Source: Blumeriella jaapii
Lineage: Eukaryota > Ascomycota > Leotiomycetes > Helotiales > Drepanopezizaceae
Length of the DNA: 64,000 bases
NCBI GenBank assembly: GCA_009599575.1
Contig: VWND01000009.1
Location: 434,001 to 498,000 of the forward strand
Direction of reading: 5' to 3'
Below the pieces are notes generated by a model. That model searched no databases and was not told the origin of the DNA. It saw only the letters and a list, made by a program, of their open reading frames with translations. This document shows, one piece after another, positions 46,052 to 56,683 of the stretch (position 1 is its first letter; every line of letters starts with the position of its first letter). The position numbers and the translations under genes are program-made.

Positions 46052-47765
46052 ACTATTTCGCGCCGATAAATATTCGAAACTTTTATTAACGGAATTAAAA
46101 AGTAAAAAACAAACGGGGAAAAACCAAATAAAAAGCTTTTTCGCCGGATTGTTTTTTGCTAATATTATTAATTGCAAATAGTATATATTACGAAGCGTAG
46201 CCGCTGTATTATTATAATTCGAAACGGCTAATAACGAATTAGCAAAACCGATTTATAAAACTATTTTTAAATTGCAAAAATTTAATTTTTTTATATTATA
46301 AAAAACGTACGAATCGGCTTCGCAAAACAATCGAGCCGGATCCGAAAAACACTGGCGTATAAGCCAAAATAAATTATTACGTTACAAAAAACGTGCGTAT
46401 ATTCCGAATAAAAGCGCTATTAAAAGCGAAATATTAAAAATTAATTACGACGACCCGACCGCCGATTATTAAAGCTTTCGGCGAACGCTAAAATTAATCG
46501 AAAAAAAGTATTTCTGGCCTGGTTTACGAGGCGACGTAAAGCGTTATATTAATACGTATAAAAAATGCCAGAAAAGCAAATTTAAAAAACACCGATCTTA
46601 TAGCGAATTAACTTTTTTTTCGATTTTTACGAAACTTTAGGAAAAAATAACTATGGATTTTATTACGAATATATTTTTTAGCAAAAAACGAAATCGTATT
46701 TACGATTCGATATTCGTTATAATAAACCGATATACGAAGCTATCGAAATATATATCGATATAAAAAACGATTTCAGCTTTAAATTTGGCTGAGATATTTA
46801 TACAGCACGTTTATAAAAATTTTGGCTATTTTAAAAAGATTATTACAAATAAAAAATTAGTTTTTATTAATAAATTTTAGTTTTTAATAATATTTTATTT
46901 ACAAATACGACGTCGATTAAGCACCGCTTTCCATTTTTAAATAAATAGCCAAACGGAACGTTAAAATTAAATTTTAAAATTTTATTTTCGCACGTATTGC
47001 GATTATCGATAAAACGATTAAGCTACGAAGCTTGCTTTAGCCGAGTTTACGTATAACAATTCGATATACGCTTTTACGGGTTTTATTTTTTTTCGTATAT
47101 TATACGGCTTTTATTTAAAACTTAGCAGCAACGTCGAAAGCGACGTCGTAGAAAAAAAAGTATCGTCAGCGGAAAAACGAATTAGAATATTATAAAAAAA
47201 AAAAAAAAATTTAGTAGAAAGCTAAAAAAAGCCAACGCGAATTATAAAAGGTTTTACAACGCTAAACATAAAAAAATTAAATTTCAAATAAGCGATAAAA
47301 TGCTATTATCGATTAAAAACCTTCGATAGCTGCGATTTTTTCGAAAGCTTTTAAATAAATATTTAAAGTTTTTTAAAATTAAACGAATTATATACGAGCA
47401 CGGCCAAGTTTATTAATTCGAGCTTTTTTTTTAATATCGTATTTACGATACTTTTCACGTTTTTTTATTAGAATTTTGGCAGGGTCGGAACGATACCGAG
47501 CCGAAAAATAATATAATAAAATTTCAAAAACCAAAAGAATACGAAGTCAAATTAATACAAGCTTATAAAAATACAAAAAAAGGCCGATATTATTTGGTGC
47601 GATAAAAAAGTTATTTATTAAGCGAAGATTTTTAAAAGCCAAAAAACTATTTTACGAACGTAAAAAAGGTTGTAAAAAAATACTTAAAAAATACGACAAA
47701 TAATAGCAACGAAGCAATAACAAATACGCGTCGTAAAAAAAAAAAAAAAAAAAAAAAAAACATTT
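46052..47765 (+). pseudogene. B1 pol part 2 (integrase and chromodomain)
   Basis: Continues B1 pol after C1. The integrase zinc domain is at about 46440-46580 (GLRGDVKRYINTYKKCQKS, in which the first Cys is Tyr). The catalytic core begins with MDFIT near 46650, and the later core includes AEFTYNNSIYA near 47040. The chromodomain is at about 47539-47650 (EYEVKLIQAYKN, KKGRYYLVR, then stops at both conserved Trp codons). It ends in a Lys-rich run with a 24-base A tract (about 47738-47760). The chromodomain would bind methylated H3K9 in known chromoviruses and direct insertion to heterochromatin. Confidence 0.9.
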
Positions 47766-47849
47766 AGAAAATCTTAAAACCGCCGCTAAGCTAATTTATT
47801 TTTATTGTTATTTTCTTTTTTATTTTTATCGCTATTTTTTTCAGATTTA

Positions 47850-48393
47850 AAAACAACGGCAAGCTAAAAAGAAATTAATACTAAACGAATTCGCAAAATA
47901 TTCGATTTATTTTAATTAAAGCTTTTATAATAGCCGTAATCGAATTCTGAATTGCAACTACGATATTTTCGTAAAAATTCAAAATTTAATTTAATTAGTT
48001 AAAATAGATCCGAGCGACGTTTTCGAAACGTCGGAAAATACGTTTTATATTAGCGTCGTTGAATAAAAGGGCCGGCGCAGCCAAGGTTTTTAAAACAGCA
48101 GCAGCCGTCAAATCGGCAAAAACGGGCGCAGCAGCAGCAGCGGCAGCTCGAGCCGCGGCGCGATTCGCACGACTTTCGACTATTATAAAAGCCGAAGCGT
48201 TATTTTTTTTTAAACGATTTATATAAGCGTCGTAAATAATAAAATCGATAAAGGTTTTAGCAAAAGCTTTAGCTTCGGCAGTAAAAAAAAAAAAAACGGC
48301 AGCGGCGATAGCAGCGTCGAAACGATTTATAAAATCGTTAAGACTCGCGAAAAAAGTTTGCGCTTCGGTAACGCGTACGGCAAAAACCTATAG
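47850..48393 (-). pseudogene. B1 antisense ORF, 3' half
   Basis: The minus strand carries the Ala-rich second half of the B-family antisense ORF described for B2 (about 49311-49740), more decayed here. B2 is inserted inside it, and its first half lies on the other side of B2 at 55745-56134. Confidence 0.5.
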
Positions 48394-48398
48394 CTAAT
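48394..48398 (+). repeat. Target-site duplication of B2, left copy (CTAAT)
   Basis: CTAAT is repeated at 55740-55744 just after B2. Confidence 0.9.
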
Positions 48399-48811
48399 TG
48401 TAAGGATTGAAAGGCAGGGAAACACTAATTCAGACAATAGAGCTCAGATAAGGTTGGGTTGATAATCAGACTGATCTCTACCTTCTACATCTCTAGTAGA
48501 AGGCGTGTATAAGTATAAAAGGAGGGGTGGAGCCCTCGAGAAGAGTATTTCCCAGGAAACCAAGCGAACCCCATTTAATATGCTCTCCAGCCCCTATCCC
48601 GACCTTTTCTCAATCCTTCTCAATATAATTTTAATAACTGGTTTCTTAGCAATCACTCCTATAAAATGTTTTATTTAAATATTATTTTTAACCCCTATAA
48701 TATTATCCGGCCCCTACGGCCTATCCGCAGAAAGTACTATTCGAAGGTTAGTAAAAGGCAGAAGGTCTTGGCGGATCACCTGACTTATACACGTGATGTT
48801 GGTTCCTGATA
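48399..48811 (-). repeat. 3' LTR of B2, little mutated
   Basis: 413 bp in reverse orientation, from TGTAAGGATTG (left) to GGTTCCTGATA (right). It keeps many CA and TG steps. It contains the hairpin CCTTCTAC-ATCTCTA-GTAGAAGG at 48481-48503. Confidence 0.94.
48514..48520 (+). promoter_or_regulatory. TATA-like motif on the antisense strand of the B LTR
   Basis: TATAAAA followed by GGAGGGGTGGAG, reading rightward, that is, opposite to B2's own coding direction. It points at the antisense ORF that begins about 410 bp downstream. The 5' LTR of B2 (55444) and, reversed, the B1 LTRs have the same arrangement. Promoter activity is inferred only. Confidence 0.4.
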
Positions 48812-48830
48812 TTACCCCCCTTTCTAAGCT
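48811..48830 (-). promoter_or_regulatory. Probable polypurine tract of B2
   Basis: On the minus strand, AGAAAGGGGGGTAA precedes the 3' LTR, the expected place for plus-strand priming. It is a clear G run in otherwise AT-rich DNA. Confidence 0.65.
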
Positions 48831-48928
48831 TTTGGTTCCCAAAAGCGACTGATTTTTTTATGCGTATAACGTGCGTTACGCCTTCGAAATAACGTGCGGT
48901 TTCTTTCGCTTTCGGTCGTGAATTATAA

Positions 48929-49740
48929 TTGTTTTTTTCGCTTTTGGTCGTGAATTATAGCTATTCTACTGTTCTGTTTTTTTTGTTTTCGGTAGCGCTC
49001 GCATTTTCGTTAAAAAAGTCTTTTTTTTTAAAATGGCCGCTATTTTCCTGCTCAACTTTTTTTTTTTTTTTTTTTTATTTTTATTTTTTTATTAGCTTTT
49101 TTCTATCTTAATCAATTGCTTTTCGCCGCGTTCGCCGCGAATTTTCAAAATGCCCTTGATTTTTATCTGCTTTCGGTGCGCCCGCCTGATCTTACGCGAA
49201 AGCATTACAACGGACTTTTTGCCTTTTTGCGTTTTCGAACTTTTTAGCGTAAAATGCAACCGCTGCAAAGCTTCGCATACTCAGTGCCTTTCTGTGAATC
49301 CCCTAGACTTCTACTCGAATTCGCTTCTAACTAGCTACAGATTCCTGCCGCACGCGCCACCGAGGCGCAAACCCTTTTCGCGGGCTTTAACGATTTTATA
49401 AATCGTTTCGATGCTGCCACCGCCGCTGCCGCCTTTTTTTCTTCTGCTGCCGAGGCCAAAGCTTTTACTAAAACCTTTATCGATTTTATTACTTACGACG
49501 CTTATATAAATCGTTTAAAAAAGAGTGACGCTTCGGCTTTTATAATAATCGAAGATCGTACGAATCGCGCCGCGGCTCGGACTGCCGTTGCTGCTGCTGC
49601 GCCCGTTTTTGCCGGTTTGGCGGCTGCTGCTGTTTTGGGGGCTTTGGCTACGCCGGCCCTTTTATTTAACGACGCCAGTATAAAACGTATTTTTCGACGT
49701 TTCGAAAACGTCGCTCGGATTTATTCTGACCAATTAAATT
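48929..49740 (+). pseudogene. Antisense ORF of B2, Cys-cluster and Ala-rich, unrecognised
   Basis: A frame on the strand opposite to gag-pol, between the chromodomain end and the 3' LTR. The first part (48929-49111, then 49150-49401) leads into ICFRCARLILRE and then FELFSVKCNRCKASHTQC: a C-x2-C pair, a lone Cys, then C-x2-C-x3-H-x2-C, which looks like a small metal-binding cluster. In the next frame an Ala-rich, low-complexity part without stops runs from about 49335 to 49740 (for example FINRFDAATAAAAFF). The frame change near 49310-49360 is shared in position with B1, so it may be an intron or an old indel. The opposite strand is also fairly open over the Ala-rich part, so which strand coded is not settled there. 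I cannot name the protein. It resembles Cys-rich hypothetical proteins of filamentous fungi only in general form. Confidence 0.55.
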
Positions 49741-49959
49741 AAATTCTGGATTTTTACGAGCATATCGTAATTACAATTTAAAATTCGATTACGGCTATCG
49801 TAAAAGCTTTAATTAAAATAAGTCGAATATTCTGCGAATTCGTTTAGTATTAATTTCTTTTAGCTTGCCGCTGCTTCTGAATCTGAAAAAAATAACGATA
49901 ACGATAGAAAAAGAAATAACAATAAAAATAAATTGGCTTAGCGGCGGTTCTAAAGTTTT

Positions 49960-52900
49960 CTAAATGTTTTTGTTTTTTTTTTTTTGCTTTTGCGGCGCGC
50001 ATTTATTACTGTTTCGTTGCTATCACCTGTCGTATTTTTTAAATATTTTTTTACAATCTTTTTTGCGTTCGTAAAATGGTTTTCTGACTCTTAAGAATTT
50101 TCGCTTGATAAATAGCTTTTTTATCGCACCAAATAATATCGGCTTTTTTTTGTATTTTTGTAAGTTTGTATTAATTTAACTTTGTATTTTTCGAGTTTTT
50201 AAAATTTTATTATATTATTTTTCGGCTCGGTATCGTTCCGATTCTGCCAAGGTTTTAATAAAAAAACGTGGAAGGTATCGTAAATACGATATTAAAAAAA
50301 AAGCTCGAATTAGTAAGCTTGGCCGTACTCGTATATAATTCGTTTGATCTTAAAAGATTTTAAATATTTATTTAAAAGCTTTCGAAAAAGTCGTAGCTAT
50401 CGAAAGTTTTTGATTAATAATAATATTTTATCGCTTATTTGAAATTTAGTTTTTTTGTATTTAGCGTCGTAAAACTTTTTATAATTCGCGTTAGCTTTTT
50501 TTAGCTTTTTATTAAATACTTCTTTTTTTTTTTATAATATTTTAATTCGTTTTTCCGTTAACGGTATTTCTTTTTTTACGACGTCGTTCTCGACGTTGCT
50601 GCCAAGTTCTGGATAAAAGCCGTATAGCATGCGAAAAGGAGTAGAATCCGTAGAGGCGTATATCGAGTTGTTATACGTAAACTCGGCTAAAGCAAGTTTC
50701 GTAGCCTAATCGTTTTGTCGATAATCGTAGTACGTGCGAAAATAAAATTTTAAAATTTAATTTTGACGTTCCGTTTGGCTATCGGTTTAAAAATAAAAAG
50801 CGGTGTTTAATCGACGTCGTATTTGTAAATAAAACATTACTGAAAACCAGAATTTACTAGTGAAAACTGACCTTTTGTTTGTAATAATTTTTTTAAAGCA
50901 GCCAAAATTTTTGTAAACGTGTTGTATAAATATTTTAGCCAAATCTGGGACTGAAATCGTTTTTTATATCGGTATATATTTCGACAGTTTCGTATATCGG
51001 TTTATTATAACGAATATCGAATCGTAAATACGATTTCGTTTTTTGCTAAAGGGTAGATTCGTAATAAAATTTATGATTATTTTTTTTTAAGATTTCGTAA
51101 GGGTCGAAAAAGAGGCTAATTCGCTATAGGGTCGGTGCTTTCTAGGCTTGCTTTTTTGGCATTTTTTATACGTATTAACGTAACGTTTTACGTCGTTTTG
51201 TAAACCAGGCCAGAAATACTTTTTTTCGACCAGTTCTAGCGTTCGCCGAAAGCTTTAATGGCCGGCGGTCGGGTCGTCGTAATTAATTTTTAATATTTCG
51301 CTTTTAATAGCGCTTTTATTCGAAATATACGCGCGTTTTTTATAACGTAGTAATTCATTTTGGCTTATACGCCAGTGTTTTTCGGATCCGGCTCGACTGC
51401 TTTGCGAAGCCGATTCGTACGTTTTTTGTAATACAAAAAATTAGATTTTTGCAATTTAAAAATAGTTTTATAAATCGGTTTTGCTAGCTCGTTATTAGCC
51501 GTTTCGGATTATAGCAATACAACGGCTACGCTTCGTAGTATATATTGTTTGCAACTAATAATACTAGCAAAGAATAGTCCGGCGAAAAAGCTTTTTATTT
51601 AGCTTTTTTCCGCTTGCTTTTTATTTTTTGATCCCGTTAATAAAGGTTCCGAATATTTATCGGCGCGAAATGGTTTATGCTTCGACTTTAAGCGTGTTTT
51701 TATTACGGAAAATATTCTAAAATTTTTTAAATAAGCTAGTTTTAGCTTACGATGCAACGTAAGCAGCTGCTCGTTATTTTTTTTTAAATTTTTTTTTAAA
51801 TTTGGCCGGCAGAAAAAACTATCCGCCGGGTTAAAAACTTCTGTTTTATATTCGATTGCAAAATCGTATTTAACTAGCTCGTCGGCCCATTTCGCTTAGC
51901 GTCCGTTTAGACGTTTTTTCGTAAAAAAGTATTTCAGATTATAATAATTTGTACGCATAATAATAACGTTAAAAGCGTTATATAAATATTGGCTCTATTA
52001 TTTAAAAGCGTAAATTATATCTATTAATTCAGCGTTATAAACTTCGTATTTTTGTTTTATAGAAAAAAGCTTTTTCAAATAGTATGCGATAAAATGCCAA
52101 CGTGTTTTCGCATTTTCGCCGAATAATTAAAATAATATTCCGCTTATAGCGAACTTCGAAGCGTTTATTTCGATTTGAATTTTTAATCGAAGGTCGAAAT
52201 GGCGTAAAATCGGTGTTTGGCAAAACTTTTTTTTTAAAAGTAAAAAAGCGAGCTTCGCTTCGAATAAAAAACGAAAAAAGCCCGATATTTTCCTTCGTTG
52301 CATTCCTTTTAAAAAATTTGTAATAGATCGGCAAAGTTTAGCGTAGTTTTTAATAAAACGTTTGTAAAGTTGGTGAAACCCAAAAACATTTGAATATTTC
52401 GCCACGTAATAAAAAAAGGCCATTTCCGAATATTATTTATTTTTTTTAAGTCCATTTTAATTTTCGTAGAAGTAACGACGAAGCTTAGGAACTTAATCGT
52501 ATTCGTATCGAAAGCATATTTTTTCAGATTTCCGTAAAGTTTGTTAATACGAAGTTTTTCGAAAACCTTTTTTATCGCGTTTATATAATCGTCGGAGTTT
52601 TCGAAAAATATTAAAATATCGTCGAAGTAAATTATATACGTAACATTTATTAAACCGACTAAAGCTTAATTAATATACGCTTGGAAAGTTGCTGGTACGT
52701 TCGAAAAGCCGAAAGGTAATACGCAGTATTCGAAATATTCGTAACGAATGCGAAACGCAGTTTTCCATTTATCTTTCTCCTTTATTCGAAGGCGGTAGTA
52801 CGCCCAAATAAGATCTAGCTTAATAAATATTTTAGCTTTTTTCAAACGGTTCAAAGTTTCGCTTATAAAAGGTAGGAAAGTTCGATTTTTAACCGTAATT

Positions 52901-53745
52901 GCGTTTAGATTTTTATAATCGACGCATAATTGTAAACTTCCGTTTTTTTTCGGTATAAATATTATCGGTGCGCCGGCAGGATTAATAAACCTTTTTATCC
53001 AGCCTTTTTTTAAGCTCGAATCGAGATATTCGCGCAATTCGGTAAATTCAGATTCCGACAAAGGGTAGACTGGTTCCCAAAGGGGGTTTTTTTTTTTCGC
53101 GAAGTTTATTCGATGCTCCATAGAATGGTAAAAAGCTAAGGTAACCGCGGCGGTATCGTCGAATACATCGGCGTAATCGTTGTATTTGAAAGGTAATTAG
53201 TATTGTTTTTTAGTAGCTTTTTTTAAAACGATATAAAACGCTTGCTTTTTTTTGGATTCTTTTTTGAAACGTTTGATTATAACGAAATTAAGCTGTAAGC
53301 GTTCGATTAGGTATCGCTACGATTTAGCTCGAAAGCTTATAGCAGGGTCGATATTTCGCAACCAAAGAAATTTTAAAATAAATAAAATCCCTGGAATATT
53401 TATATCGCAAGCTACGAAATCGCTTTGTATTTTTTTAATTATTCTATAATTATCAATAGCGCGAATAAATTGCGTATACGTGCCGTAAATAATTACTTTT
53501 TTTTTTTTAATCGTAAATAAATTAATACGTTTTTAAATTGGTTTTCATTTATATTTAATTAATAACTTTTGAGTTACGCAGTTTTTTTCCGCGCCGCAAT
53601 CGATAAAAGCTCGTTTCGTACGAATTTCGCTTTTAGCTTTTTTAATTTCGACTAAAATTATTATTTTTTGCTTTTTTTTTTCGTTCGATTTTGTTGGCAG
53701 CGACGAAATTAAAATCGAGCGAAAGCTTTTTCCGAATTTTTAGAC
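49960..53745 (-). pseudogene. B2 pol remnant (PR-RT-RH-IN-chromodomain)
   Basis: Minus-strand pol. The RT is readable in pieces of up to 151 codons: 52666-53121 starts with HRINFAKKKNPLWEPVYPL and contains [20 protein letters not shown]. An unmutated YFDD catalytic motif is at 52615-52629. RNase H is at 52035-52423 (two overlapping frames), the integrase zinc domain and core are at about 51300-50600, and the chromodomain is near 50220-50100. The protease is near 53600 (a D-C-G/S-type region). This is the best preserved Gypsy pol here, but frameshifts and stops still break it. Confidence 0.92.
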
Positions 53746-55316
53746 TTATTAGCTTCGGAGCAGTTTGGAGCTATATGTTTTTTTCTATTGTATTTATAAT
53801 ATTCGACTTTTGAATAATTGGCTATGCGATGCTTTTTTTTTTGGCAGCGATTGCATTTCGAAAAGTAAAAGGAGTCGTTAAAAGTTTTAAAATTTTAAAA
53901 GATTTTGTTAGGATTGTCGTTTTTTCGTTTTCGTTTTTTTTTTTATAACGTATTTTCGAATCGAGAACGGTATATATTTGTTCTAGCTTTTGGGTTTTGA
54001 TCGTAAATATAAGTTTTTTTTTTTTTTTTTTTTTGCGTTTGTTTCGTCGTTTATTATTTTTCGTTTCGTCGCTGATAATTTTATTAGCATTTTCGATACG
54101 ACGAGCGATTAATATCAATTTTTCGTACGAGCTTATAGCTGCAATATTGCTTCGTTTGATAATTTTTTTTCGAAAAGTAGGTCGGAGTTTTGCGAAGAGC
54201 ATTTTCTTTCTAGTCGCATCGTTTGTTATTTGCAATTGCTATTCGAAGTTATTTAAATAAACAACGAAATCGTTAATTAATTTATGCTTTTTTTGTTTCG
54301 CTTTATCGTATAAATTCGAAGCCGCGATTTTTCGATTTTCCGTATTTATTAAAGAGTTTAATATTTATTTTTTAAAATCGTTTTATATGATTCGAATATT
54401 CGTAAAACGTCGTTCGTATCCGGTCTATTTTTTTTTTATTTTATCGTCGAAAGCTAGAATACAAGCGTTAATTTTCTTTTGATTAGTATAAAATGTTATT
54501 TTTTTATTTTGGCGGAAACTTCGCTTTGCACGCCGAATGAAAAATTAAGCTTTTTTAGTATTTTTTCTTCGATATATTAAAAAGTCTTTTATTTTTAATG
54601 CTTTTCGGCTCGAATTCGCTGTGTTTTTTACAAAAAGTATAATATGCTCAAAAAAAATGCTAGGTCGTTTCCAATAAGTATTATTATCGTAATGCTCCGA
54701 GGATATCTTATAATAATCGCTAACTTAGATTATTTTCTGTTTTTTTTCAGCTGAAGCGGTGTTAAAAAATATAAAAACCTTTTTTTCGATATTTTCGAAA
54801 GCGTTAAGTTCTCGTTGAAATTATTTAATCTTTTTTCGGAATTCGTTTCGGCGTTTTTTGGTTTCTTCGAATTTTTTGATTGTTTCGTAGATTTTTTTCT
54901 TAGTTTTTTTCTGTTTTACTTTAGCTCGTATTTTTTTTATTTTTTTACGTTTATCGTTTTTTTTTTGTTCGGCGCGGATTCGTTTATTAATTAAATAAAT
55001 CAGAGTTTCGGTAAAAGATTTTTCCGAATCGCTTTAAGCGTAGCCTTTTTTAGTAATTTCTTCGATAAAAAAAGTCGGGGAGTCGTCGCGCCCTGATAAT
55101 GGAATATTTTCGACTTTTGATAAAGCTGGTGACGTCAGAAAAAACGATAATACGGGGTTTCCCTGAGCAGCCGAAAATGCTGGGTCTTTTTAAATAGCTG
55201 AAAATGCCTGTTTTCTGCGAGTGCGAAAGGCTATAATATCGATAATAACGATATAAATGTAGTAGTATAATAAAAGGTTGTTTTAATAGTATCGAACTGC
55301 CGTTCCGGTAAATAAA
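53746..55316 (-). pseudogene. B2 gag remnant
   Basis: The capsid-like part is open at 53822-54235, with ISSYEKLILIARRIENANK and a Lys run. It is co-linear with B1 gag, including the charged Lys/Glu/Arg segment near 54830-55000. The C-terminal zinc-knuckle region lies at about 53800-53850. The N-terminal half has stops where B1 keeps sense codons and the reverse, so the two copies decayed independently. Confidence 0.85.
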
Positions 55317-55326
55317 AAAATCAAAA

Positions 55327-55739
55327 TATAAAAATTAAAAAGCAGGAAAACACTAGTTCAAATAATAAAGCTCAAATAAGATTGGATTAATAATCAAACT
55401 GATTTTTACTTTTTACATTTCTAGTAAAAAGCGTATATAAGTATAAAAGAAGAGATAAAGCCTTCGAGAAAAGTATTTCCCAGGAAACCAAGCGAACTTT
55501 ATTTAGTATACTTTCCAGCCCCCATTCCGACCTTTTCTCAATCCTTTTTAATATAACCTTAATAACTGGTTTCTTAGCAATCACTCCTATAAAATGTTTT
55601 ATTTAAATATTATTTCCAGCCCCCATAATACTATCCGGCCCCCACGGCCTATCCGCAGAAAGTGCTATTCGAGAATTGGTAGAAGGCAGAGGGTCTTGGC
55701 GGATCATCTGACTCATATACGTAATGTTGGTTCCTGACA
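55327..55739 (-). repeat. 5' LTR of B2
   Basis: 413 bp, reverse orientation, TATAAAAATTAAAAAGC (left) to GGTTCCTGACA (right), then CTAAT. Somewhat more mutated on its left side than the 3' LTR. Confidence 0.94.
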
Positions 55740-55744
55740 CTAAT

Positions 55745-56134
55745 TAAAAGCGAGTTCGAATAAAAGTTTAAAAAACTTACAAAAAAACATTAAATATGCG
55801 AAGTTTTACAACGGTTGCATTTCACGCTAAAAAGCTCGAAAACGCAAAAAAGCAAAAAAGCCGCTGTAATACCTTCGCGTAAAATCAAACGGATATACCG
55901 AAAGCAAATAAAAATTAAAAGCATTTTAAAAATTCGCGGCGAACGCGGCGAAAAGCAATTAATTAAAATAAAAAAAAGCTGACGAAAAAAAAAAATAAAA
56001 AAAAAAAAAAAAAAGTTAAGCAGGAAAATAGCGGCTATTTTAAAAAAAAAAGCTTTTTCAAACGAAAATACGAGCGTTACCGAAAATAAAAAAAACAAAA
56101 TAATAAAACAATTATAATTCACGACCGAAAGCAA
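55745..56134 (-). pseudogene. B1 antisense ORF, 5' half
   Basis: The minus-strand frame 55790-56134 carries the same CVFELFSVKCNRCK segment as the B2 antisense ORF, preceded by the same hydrophobic Phe/Leu-rich stretch encoded over a T run. It shows that the antisense frame is a family feature and not a one-copy accident. It is cut by the B2 insertion at 55740. Confidence 0.6.
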
Positions 56135-56270
56135 AAAAACAATTATAATTCACGATTAAAAGCGGAAAAAACCGCACGTTATTTCGAAAGCGTAACGCAC
56201 GCTATATACGAAAGCATACGCATAAAAAAATTAATCGCTTTTAAAAACTAAAAGCTTAAAAAAAAAATAA

Positions 56271-56683
56271 TATCAGGAATTAATATTACGTATATAAATC
56301 AAATGATCCGCCAAAGCCTTCTGTTTTTTATTAATTTTCGAATAGCATTTTCTGCGGATAGGCCGTAAAGGCCGGATAATATTATAAAAGCTGAAAATAA
56401 TATTTAAATAAAACATTTTATGGAAATAATTGTTAAAAAACCAATTATTAAAATTATATTAAAAAAAATAAGAAAAGGTCGGGATAAGGGCTGGAAAAGC
56501 ATATTAAATAAAGTTCGCCTGGTTTCCTGGGAAATACTTTTTTCGAAGGCTCCACCCCTTCTTTTATACTTATATACGCCTTTTATTAAAGATGTAGAAG
56601 ATAGAAATTAGTCTGACTATTAACCCAATCTTATCTAAGTTTTATTGTCTGAATTAATGTTTCCCTGCCTTTCAATTTTTACA
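56271..56683 (+). repeat. 3' LTR of B1
   Basis: 413 bp, TATCAGGAATT to TTTTTACA, followed by the AAAAG duplication (56684-56688). Confidence 0.94.

Larger units (their letters stand above)
48399..55739 (-). mobile_element. Gypsy element B2, complete, minus strand
   Basis: A full 7.3-kb B element with 413-bp LTRs at both ends and CTAAT duplications. It is inserted in the 3' part of another B copy (B1), in opposite orientation. It is the least mutated Gypsy element in the window, with the longest RT pieces, so it is probably one of the last to arrive. Confidence 0.95.
9707..56683 (+). mobile_element. Gypsy element B1, plus strand, opened by nested insertions
   Basis: A complete B-family chromovirus with 413-bp LTRs at 9707-10119 and 56271-56683. 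Its own sequence is 9707-13777, 46052-48398 and 55745-56683, about 7.4 kb; the rest is elements C1 and B2 and their contents. It is inserted in A2 between gag and protease, with the duplication GAAAG/AAAAG (9702-9706 and 56684-56688). The protein order is gag, protease, RT, RNase H, integrase, chromodomain, which is Ty3/Gypsy order. Confidence 0.93.

Noticed and set aside
47738..47760. Poly-A tract as the tail of a LINE or a retrocopy
   Set aside because: It lies inside the Lys-rich end of B1 pol; B2 has the matching run at the same place, and no target duplication or LINE sequence is next to it.
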